Shown here piece after piece: positions 6,501 to 11,742 of a stretch of 11,742 nt of DNA. The notes beneath the pieces were generated by a model, which was not told the origin of the DNA, searched no databases, and saw nothing but the letters and a program-made list of their open reading frames with translations. Source of the DNA: Clostridiales bacterium (lineage in GTDB: Bacteria > Bacillota_A > Clostridia > Saccharofermentanales > Saccharofermentanaceae); NCBI GenBank assembly GCA_017649745.1, contig JAGCGE010000333.1:1-11742 (forward strand), written 5' to 3'. Position 1 is the first letter of the stretch; each line of letters starts with the position of its first letter. The position numbers and the translations under genes were made by a program.

Positions 6501-9500
6501 ATGGAAGATTATTTAATGCACTCAGGTAAAGCACATGACGAGAATCCTCCTGGACGAGGATCTGGTCGATACCCGTTTGGTTCGGGTAAGCGTAAGCATC
6601 AGCACGCATGGGATCTTAAGTCAAGGATTGACAAAATGAGAGCCGAGGGCAAAGAGCCTAAGGAAATTGCTAAAGAACTTGGCTGGACTATGGATCAGTA
6701 TAACAAGGAATCTCAGAAGTTTGAGAAGGTTGGAAATACATCCAGGTATAAAGCCGAGTTGGAAATAGCGAACCACGAGATCGCATTAGATAAGCATGAA
6801 GAGCTTTTATGGTATAGGTCACACAATGACCCTAAAACCGGAGAGCCATACACGACAACTGAGATTGCGAGACAGATGGGATTCAAGAATGAATCAACAC
6901 TTAGATCATTCGAGAAGTCTACAAAAAACTCTGAGGAATCTCCTGTATTCGTAGCCGCCAACAAGATTATGGAAGAGGCTAGTAAGACTGGCTACTTAGA
7001 TGTTGGTAAAGGCTCAGCATTATATTTGGACATTACAGAAGACCGAATGAAGACCGCTTTGCTCGTAGCAGAGAAAGAAGGCTTCAAGATCGCTAATGAT
7101 GTTCATGTAAAGCAGCTGAATGACTCGGACAACTTTACAACTCGTAAGATCTTAGTTTCTCCAGATGAGTTAAAAGCTAACCCTGACCTTAGTCCTATGC
7201 AGCTTGCTTATAAGGCAATTAAGGCCAATAACGTCGAGAGGTTCTATGACGAACAAGACACTAGGCTTGACGCTCAAAAAGATCCTACAATGCAGCATAT
7301 CGACCCAGTTAGAATAGACCCTTCAAGGATCAAAGTTCGTTATGCTGAACAAGGTGGAACCGCTAAAGATGGTATGATCGAAATCGCAGCCGACATTGAC
7401 AAAAATGGAAACATAGTACCACGAAACGCCGATCTTTCACTTGGCCTTCGTGCTGATGGAGAGTTCGCTCGTTACGCTCAGGTTCGTATCGCTGTTGATG
7501 GTGGTAAAGAACTTGCAGGTAAAGAGAATCCTACAGGTGGTATGTACATTAAAGGAATGGCTGTGTACAATGTCGATCTGCCAAAAGGAACCGACATCTT
7601 AGTTAACTCTAACAAGAGTGAAACTAAAGGATTGGCTAAAGCACTTAAACCAATGGAAGAAGCAAAAGACAATCCATTTGGAGCTTCTACGATACAAAGA
7701 TGGTACGAAGACCCTAAGACTGGGGAAAAGAAACTTAGTGCCGTTCAAATCGTAGGTGCTACAACCATGGACGACCATGACGCTCATGTTGAGGGAAGAT
7801 GGGCAGAATGGAGTAAGAATCTTCCTGCACAGTTCTTATCTAAACAGAACTTAGGCTTGGTTAAGCAGCAGCTCAAGGTTGATGTAATGAAGAACGAAGA
7901 TGAATTCGAAACCATTATGTCAATTAGCCAGCCAGTAGTTAAGAGGCAGCTCCTTATAGATTTTGCTGAATCTTGTGATAAAGCAGCAGAAGAACTTAAA
8001 GGTGCTCCGTTACCTGGACAGAAGACACACGTTCTCTTGGGCTCAGAGACACTCAAGGATAATGAATGCTTCTGTGCAAACTACGACACAGGAACAACTG
8101 TTGCTCTTGTACGATTCCCTCACGAAAGTCCATCTCAGATCCCTGTTCTTAAAGTTAATAATAGAAACAAAGAAGTCAAGGATATGGTAGGTAAAACACC
8201 TCTTGACGCTGTTGCTATTAATAAACATGTGGCGGATCAGATGTCGGGTGCAGACTTTGATGGAGATAACGTTCTGGTATTACCTATGTCAAGAAAGAAC
8301 GCTGATGGCAGCTTCGATAAGGCTTACAATATTAAAGCTCAGAAGATGCTTGATGACCTTAAAGGATTCGACACTGAGGAATACGGACTTAACAATCCTC
8401 GATACGCCCACATGGCTAAGAAGGATAAGGATGGCAACTTAACAGACGAGCCTACTTACTATTACCCTAAGACCGAGAAAGCAAAAGGAACGGAAATGGG
8501 TAAGGCTTCAAACCTCATTACAGATATGTACGCTAAAGGATGTGACGATCCTCATGAAATAGCAAGAGCGATCAAATATTCTATGACAGTTATCGACTCT
8601 AAGAAGCATAAACTCAACTACAAAGCAGCTTATGTGGATCTAGGGATCGATGAACTTAAGCGTAAATACCAGACTCAGCCTGACGGAAAGGTTGGAGGCG
8701 CTAGTACGCTGATCTCTAAATCTTCTTCTCCTGTCAATGTTAAGAGGATGGAATGGGATTATGGTAAGATCGACCCTAATACTGGTGAGAAGATCATGAG
8801 AACTCCTCAGCAGACTACCAAGATGAAGCGTAAACCTGTCTATGCTGAAGCTCCTGAAGGATACACTTACGAAGACGCAGCTGGTAAAACACATAAGTCT
8901 AAGTATTTCAAGGATAAGAACGGCAAGAACGTAGTCGCTACATACACAGGTAAGGTTGTAAAGAACAAAGATGGTTCTTACTCCTACGAACCTGGTAAAG
9001 GTAGGCAGCAATGGGTCGATGATAAGGAAGTTGACAGGACTATGGAAGTAAGCCGTATGTCCAGGGCCAAGGATGCATATGAACTGCTTTCTAAGAACCC
9101 TTCTAAGATCGAGGTTACTTACGCAGACTACGCTAACCATATGAAATCTATGGCTAACAACGCCCGTAAGGCAGCAGTCATGATCGATACTTCTTATCCA
9201 GTAGATCCGAAGATGAAGAAAGAATACGCTAACGAGATAGCATCTCTCGAAAAGAAGCTTATTAATTCTAAGAAGAACGCAGTTAGAGAAAGACAGGCTC
9301 AGACTCTGGCTACTTCAAGAGTTAATGCTGAGATTGATGCTAATCCCGGGATGTATGATGATGCATCTTCAAGGAAGAAGTTACGTGACCGCGCACAGAA
9401 GCAGGCTCGTTATGATTGCAATGCCCATAGAGATATGGTTACATTCACACCTTCAGAATGGGAAGCAATCGAGAAGAAAGCAGTATCAGCAACTAAGTTA

Positions 9501-9692
9501 AGGGAGCTCATGGCCCATGCAGATCAGGCTGACTACACAAGGATGGCACTTCCTCGTAGTAATAGTATCTCTTCAGCAAAGAAGTCAAGGATTCGTACTC
9601 TTGCAGCACAGGGATACACACAGGAAGAGATCGCAAAGATGGTCGATGGAGTTTCCACATCATCAGTAAGTAGCATACTTACAGGAGATTAA
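6501..9692 (+). CDS. Single-chain DFDGD RNA polymerase-like protein with helix-turn-helix ends
   Basis: A 1063-residue protein with SGADFDGDNVLVLP around 582-595 (D585, D587, D589). DFDGD is the magnesium-binding loop of the beta-prime double-psi barrel in cellular RNA polymerases, QDE-1, YonO of SPbeta and crAss-like phage enzymes. A Lys-rich QFLSKQNLGLVKQQL block (K448, K455) lies ahead and may belong to the partner barrel. By this reading it is a one-chain phage RNA polymerase. The N-terminus carries HSGKAHD...GRYPFGSG (7-29). HTH-like segments are KEIAKELGWTMDQY (54-67), TTTEIARQMGFKNESTL (118-134) and, at the C-terminus, GYTQEEIAKMVDG with a second helix (about 1039-1061). Residues about 930-1010 look helical and charged. 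The start has AAAGGGGG 8 bases ahead. Polymerase activity is not proven; a related two-barrel fold with another role is the alternative. Confidence 0.7.
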   Translation: MEDYLMHSGKAHDENPPGRGSGRYPFGSGKRKHQHAWDLKSRIDKMRAEGKEPKEIAKELGWTMDQYNKESQKFEKVGNTSRYKAELEIANHEIALDKHEELLWYRSHNDPKTGEPYTTTEIARQMGFKNESTLRSFEKSTKNSEESPVFVAANKIMEEASKTGYLDVGKGSALYLDITEDRMKTALLVAEKEGFKIANDVHVKQLNDSDNFTTRKILVSPDELKANPDLSPMQLAYKAIKANNVERFYDEQDTRLDAQKDPTMQHIDPVRIDPSRIKVRYAEQGGTAKDGMIEIAADIDKNGNIVPRNADLSLGLRADGEFARYAQVRIAVDGGKELAGKENPTGGMYIKGMAVYNVDLPKGTDILVNSNKSETKGLAKALKPMEEAKDNPFGASTIQRWYEDPKTGEKKLSAVQIVGATTMDDHDAHVEGRWAEWSKNLPAQFLSKQNLGLVKQQLKVDVMKNEDEFETIMSISQPVVKRQLLIDFAESCDKAAEELKGAPLPGQKTHVLLGSETLKDNECFCANYDTGTTVALVRFPHESPSQIPVLKVNNRNKEVKDMVGKTPLDAVAINKHVADQMSGADFDGDNVLVLPMSRKNADGSFDKAYNIKAQKMLDDLKGFDTEEYGLNNPRYAHMAKKDKDGNLTDEPTYYYPKTEKAKGTEMGKASNLITDMYAKGCDDPHEIARAIKYSMTVIDSKKHKLNYKAAYVDLGIDELKRKYQTQPDGKVGGASTLISKSSSPVNVKRMEWDYGKIDPNTGEKIMRTPQQTTKMKRKPVYAEAPEGYTYEDAAGKTHKSKYFKDKNGKNVVATYTGKVVKNKDGSYSYEPGKGRQQWVDDKEVDRTMEVSRMSRAKDAYELLSKNPSKIEVTYADYANHMKSMANNARKAAVMIDTSYPVDPKMKKEYANEIASLEKKLINSKKNAVRERQAQTLATSRVNAEIDANPGMYDDASSRKKLRDRAQKQARYDCNAHRDMVTFTPSEWEAIEKKAVSATKLRELMAHADQADYTRMALPRSNSISSAKKSRIRTLAAQGYTQEEIAKMVDGVSTSSVSSILTGD

Positions 9693-9702
9693 AGGAGATA
9701 TT

Positions 9703-11034
9703 ATGGCGTTATTTGTTTGCCCAAAGAAATACTTATCGGATGAGGTTGTCCCAGTTCCCGATCCGGAACCGACACCAACTCCTACACCAGATCCTGAACC
9801 CGAACCAGATATACCTACACCTGACCCGGAACCTAATCCCGATCCTGGTGCAGTGTATACTCAAGGATTCAGAGATCTTACAGTAATACCTGACTTATGG
9901 AACACTGGATGTGACGAGAGTAAGCTTGAGTACACCATAGGTACCGAGAATGTTGCTGATATGTATACACTTTTCGGTATCGATATGCGTGAGGATGGCC
10001 AGATCAGGTTCGCTAAAGCTAAAAACTTGGAACTGCCTACAGAAGTAGTAGTAGAGAATGTAAGGTTTACACTTAAACCTAACTACATTGCTGTTACAGC
10101 ATACAGTGAGTTGCATACTTTCATATTCAAGAATTGTAAGTTTGATGCAGGCTTCGCTACCGGATCAAAGACACCTGGCGCTACAAACATGGTGTTCACT
10201 AAGTTCTATGACTGTACATTCCCGAACTTCAGTGGTGTAGATGCTGAACTCCATAACTGTTTCATTGGTAACGGCGATCACCTTGATGGCTTAAGGATCG
10301 ACTACAACGTTAGCGTATACGACTGCTATGTAGCAAACCTGCTGCCAAGAGAGTCTAACACCTCTGGCGCACACGTTGACGGATGTCAGATCTATAACGC
10401 TAAACTGTCTGGTAACCAGGTTATTGATGGTAAGGACAGGTATGAAGCAGGTGACATTCACTTCTACAATACCCGTATCGAGATGCCTGACATTAACTAC
10501 CCTGTTAAGGGCGGTGGTGTAACAGGATGTCTCTATACCGAGAACCAGTCTGACTTCTTAGGTACATTTGAGGTACATGACTGTATCGTAAACGGTGGAT
10601 CCTACTGCCTCTACATCGGTAATTCTTCTTATGAATTGAACGGTGTGATGGAGAACGTATGGATAGGAGACGGACGGAGGTACGGTATGTTCTATCCTGT
10701 TCAGAACGACATCAGCAACATTACAAAAACTGATTGTATTGCAACGCCAACACTTTACGTTTCATCTGTTAAGAAAGAGAACGGAGAGATCCGGGCCCTT
10801 GTTACAAATGATACGAAGGTGGAGAGAACTCTTATGGTTCGTACAGATAGTGGCGATCGCACCTATACAATCCGTAAGTTCGATAACTTCGAGGACACTA
10901 CAGATTTCAAGGATATGTGGGACTACCCTATAGATATAGAGGTATCCATCCCTGAGGACAGCAGTTTCGTTGTCTTCTTCGATAACACGAACGGGGATAT
11001 GGCCCAGATCAGATATGTCCAGTTTGAGGGTTAA
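9703..11034 (+). CDS. Right-handed beta-helix protein with Pro-rich linker, probable tail spike
   Basis: 443 residues. A short N-terminus (MALFVCPKKYL) leads into a linker of repeated DPEP/PTP units (about 17-48). From about 100 to 345, short beta strands recur with the pattern h-x-(N/D)-C-x-h: FKNCKF (C145), FYDCTF (C171), LHNCFI (C186), VYDCYV (C208), VDGCQI (C228), VTGCLY (C276), VHDCIV (C294) and TDCIA (C345). This is a ladder typical of right-handed beta-helices (pectate-lyase-like, tail spikes). Residues about 350-443 read as a beta-sandwich-like end domain. It likely binds or cuts a surface glycan on the virion; no lyase or hydrolase active site is evident. It starts 10 bases after the preceding stop with AAAGGAG at 9692-9698. 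No signal peptide or membrane anchor is seen. A secreted adhesin is possible but less likely in this context. Confidence 0.65.
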   Translation: MALFVCPKKYLSDEVVPVPDPEPTPTPTPDPEPEPDIPTPDPEPNPDPGAVYTQGFRDLTVIPDLWNTGCDESKLEYTIGTENVADMYTLFGIDMREDGQIRFAKAKNLELPTEVVVENVRFTLKPNYIAVTAYSELHTFIFKNCKFDAGFATGSKTPGATNMVFTKFYDCTFPNFSGVDAELHNCFIGNGDHLDGLRIDYNVSVYDCYVANLLPRESNTSGAHVDGCQIYNAKLSGNQVIDGKDRYEAGDIHFYNTRIEMPDINYPVKGGGVTGCLYTENQSDFLGTFEVHDCIVNGGSYCLYIGNSSYELNGVMENVWIGDGRRYGMFYPVQNDISNITKTDCIATPTLYVSSVKKENGEIRALVTNDTKVERTLMVRTDSGDRTYTIRKFDNFEDTTDFKDMWDYPIDIEVSIPEDSSFVVFFDNTNGDMAQIRYVQFEG

Positions 11035-11041
11035 TTGTATA

Positions 11042-11182
11042 CCCTAATTCAAGGATTTGTAGCTAGTAAAAAGAATAGGTTTACCCTAGGTTTTGAAAAA
11101 ATATTTTAAAATAAAATCTAAGGTAAACCTATAGTTTTAGTACAGTATTTTAGGCGTTTTTATAGGCCCTAATTCAAGGATT
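11042..11182 (+). repeat. 16-base direct repeat CCCTAATTCAAGGATT
   Basis: Identical copies lie at 11042-11057 and 11167-11182, 125 bases apart, both in the gap between the beta-helix gene and the 92-residue gene and both preceded by a TATA-containing stretch. The second copy starts inside the left arm of the 11156-11210 hairpin and mostly occupies its loop. They could be binding sites for a regulator or RNA polymerase, or the edges of an old rearrangement. Confidence 0.8.
11075..11138 (+). terminator. Large AT-rich hairpin after the beta-helix gene, probable bidirectional terminator
   Basis: The arms 11075-11094 (ATAGGTTTACCCTAGGTTTT) and 11113-11132 (AAAATCTAAGGTAAACCTAT) pair over 20 positions with one C-A mismatch and one G-U. 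The 18-base loop is A/T-rich. On the plus strand TTTT follows two bases after the stem; on the minus strand TCTTTTT follows directly. It therefore could end transcription from either side. A leader RNA structure is the alternative. Confidence 0.6.
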
Positions 11183-11218
11183 GTTGACCAAATATAGGGT
11201 CTATAGAAACCTGCTTTT
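11156..11218 (+). promoter_or_regulatory. Leader hairpin upstream of the 92-residue gene
   Basis: GTTTTTATAGGCCCT (11156-11170) and AGGGTCTATAGAAAC (11196-11210) form a 15-bp stem with two G-U pairs and a 25-base loop. The loop carries most of the second direct repeat plus TTGACC. TTTT follows five bases later, and the ribosome-binding site AGGAGG (11233-11238) is just downstream. This may be an attenuator, a translation control element or an operator. No convincing -35/-10 pair could be assigned. Confidence 0.5.
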
Positions 11219-11245
11219 ATACAAGTACTTTCAGGAGGCTTCTGA

Positions 11246-11524
11246 ATGTCGACACAGAAACGAAAGAACATGTGGTTGACTACAATTGACAACCCTTTTA
11301 ACCCATTTACACAGTTCGATGACTGGTACGACTGGGACCTTAAGATGGGTTACGATACTTGTGGTCGAATCGCAAAGCTTGCGCCGACTTCTGATGAAAA
11401 CTTAACTGAATTCGAGAATGAAGAATTGATTAATGAAGCAATTAATTTGATTTTAGATCAGTTCGATGACGAAGTTTACAAGTTAGTGTTCGAGGAAGAA
11501 GTTTCACAAGCAGAAAAAGAATAA
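11246..11524 (+). CDS. Small acidic conserved phage protein of unknown function
   Basis: 92 residues with a strong start: AGGAGG ends 7 bases before the ATG. The N-terminal half is aromatic and compact (MWLTTIDNPFNPFTQFDDW at residues 9-27, then WDLKMGYDTCGRIAKLA). The C-terminal half is an acidic helix with many Glu and Asp. From memory, similar WLTT.DNP..PFTQ..DWY..D...GY proteins are frequent in phages of gut Gram-positive bacteria and have no assigned role. No catalytic motif, zinc site or membrane segment is visible. It is set apart from the preceding gene by two large hairpins and a direct repeat, so it is probably transcribed separately or under special control. The function is not known to me. 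Confidence 0.75.
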   Translation: MSTQKRKNMWLTTIDNPFNPFTQFDDWYDWDLKMGYDTCGRIAKLAPTSDENLTEFENEELINEAINLILDQFDDEVYKLVFEEEVSQAEKE

Positions 11525-11559
11525 ATTTTATGTGAATTTTAAAAGGTTTTCGGTGATTT

Positions 11560-11634
11560 ATGGATTTGTCTTTGCTGTTACTAGATGTTTTACTTTGTAT
11601 TTTAGTTTTAGAATTGCTAAAGCATGAAGAATAA
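11560..11634 (+). CDS. Possible 24-residue leucine-rich membrane peptide
   Basis: A short reading frame starts at ATG 11560 and stops at TAA 11632-11634. About half of the 24 residues are Leu. Nearly all the rest of positions 3-20 are Val, Ile or Cys, interrupted by Asp-9 and Glu-18, and the end is charged (Lys-His-Glu-Glu). That is the look of a single membrane helix such as a small holin-like, toxin-like or stress peptide. The ribosome-binding site is weak (GGTGA five bases ahead, or AAAAGG further off). The A/T-rich surroundings make a chance frame quite possible. Confidence 0.25.
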   Translation: MDLSLLLLDVLLCILVLELLKHEE

Positions 11635-11660
11635 GAATTAAAAGTCAGTTTTATTTGCAG

Positions 11661-11720
11661 AAAAACGGACTAAACCCACCTATAGGTATCACAAAACTGG
11701 TACCTAGGGAGGGGGTCCGT
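11661..11720 (-). terminator. GC-rich hairpin, probable leftward intrinsic terminator
   Basis: On the plus strand ACGGAC (11665-11670), CCC, CCT and TAGGTATC (11683-11690) pair across the loop ACAAAACT. Their partners are GGTACCTA (11699-11706), GGG, GGGG and GTCCGT (11715-11720). This gives about 20 base pairs with small bulges. Read on the minus strand the stem ends in CCGTTTTT, an intrinsic-terminator tail; on the plus strand no T-run follows. It would end transcription coming from genes right of the window. A competing stem exists (next entry). Confidence 0.5.
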
Positions 11721-11739
11721 AGAAAAGACACCCCCTACG
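11710..11739 (+). other. Competing inverted repeats at the window end
   Basis: AGGGGGT (11710-11716) is perfectly complementary to ACCCCCT (11730-11736). CGTAG (11718-11722) also matches CTACG (11735-11739). These use the same bases as the right arm of the larger hairpin, so the structures exclude one another. The window ends here, so the element may continue. Confidence 0.5.
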
Positions 11740-11742
11740 CAT

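Larger units (their letters stand above)
25..7027 (+). repeat. Dispersed ATTATAT(T/C) word, 16 plus-strand copies
   Basis: Copies start at 25, 299, 480, 875, 1686, 2142, 3125, 3781, 4350, 4733, 5002, 5391, 5685, 6069, 6453 and 7019. Fourteen read ATTATATT; those at 25 and 6453 read ATTATATC. Every gene from the replisome fusion to the start of the RNA-polymerase-like gene has at least one. Relative to codons they fall in all three phases (4, 4 and 8 copies), so no single amino-acid pair explains them. I find no reverse-complement copy and none from 7028 to 11742. Two near-copies (GTTATATTT at 1408, CTTATATTT at 4011) are not counted. No longer shared flank is apparent. Confidence 0.75.

Noticed and set aside
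25..7027. ATTATAT copies as ordinary host -10 promoter elements
   Set aside because: The word is not TATAAT, no shared -35 or extended -10 is seen ahead of the copies, and most are deep inside genes; some other role is more likely.
25..7027. ATTATAT copies as a CRISPR array or transposon footprint
   Set aside because: The units are only 7-8 bases, irregularly spaced and embedded in intact codons, without flanking duplication or repeat-spacer structure.
8640..9140. 166-codon open frame on the minus strand inside the RNA-polymerase-like gene
   Set aside because: It lies wholly opposite a well-supported coding region, has no recognisable motif, and its composition is that of a shadow frame; no ribosome-binding site was noted.
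11184..11223. Sigma-70-type promoter using TTGACC and TATAGA or TATACA before the 92-residue gene
   Set aside because: The spacers are 12 and 28 bases, far from 17, so no proper -35/-10 pair can be defended.

Overview
The window looks like the replication-to-structural junction of a tailed phage (Caudoviricetes) or prophage of a low-to-mid GC Gram-positive host, plausibly a gut Bacillota. Reasons: all recognisable genes lie on one strand, are tightly packed (ATGA and TAATG overlaps) and carry strong AGGAGG-type Shine-Dalgarno sites. They encode phage replication, nuclease, transcription and tail-spike-like proteins. No integrase, terminase, portal or capsid gene is present, so a virus is inferred rather than proven. 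No tRNA, CRISPR array or insertion sequence is visible.

Layout. Nucleotides 1-3336 are the 3' part of a very large gene. Its product joins the end of an SF3 helicase, an archaeo-eukaryotic-type primase (AEP/prim-pol) and a complete family B DNA polymerase with proofreading exonuclease. It is followed by an SSB-like protein (3356-3889), an SF2 helicase (3899-5116) and an HNH endonuclease (5116-5451) whose stop codon lies in the loop of a strong intrinsic terminator (5437-5472). After a short intergenic stretch with two dyads comes a translationally coupled pair of PD-(D/E)XK nucleases, one VRR-NUC (5569-5856) and one RecB/Cas4-like (5853-6497). Then comes a 1063-residue protein with the DFDGD signature of two-barrel RNA polymerases (6501-9692), with helix-turn-helix-like segments at both ends. 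A right-handed beta-helix protein with a proline-rich linker (9703-11034) is probably a tail spike or other receptor or glycan-binding virion protein. The last 700 bases hold a hairpin- and repeat-rich leader, a 92-residue acidic protein (11246-11524), a possible small leucine-rich membrane peptide (11560-11634) and a GC-rich set of alternative hairpins. Read on the minus strand, the main one of these hairpins looks like an intrinsic terminator.

How the parts fit: the fused helicase-primase-polymerase and the SSB form a compact replisome. The SF2 helicase and two nucleases could process recombination or replication intermediates. The DFDGD protein may give the phage its own transcription. Most notable are (1) the replisome fusion, with a near-ideal internal ribosome-binding site just before the polymerase part; (2) an ATTATAT word occurring 16 times on the plus strand in the first 7 kb, in all three codon phases, and neither on the minus strand nor in the remaining 4.7 kb; and (3) the HTH-decorated RNA-polymerase-like protein. 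All protein identifications rest on motif reading by eye; no database search was possible.
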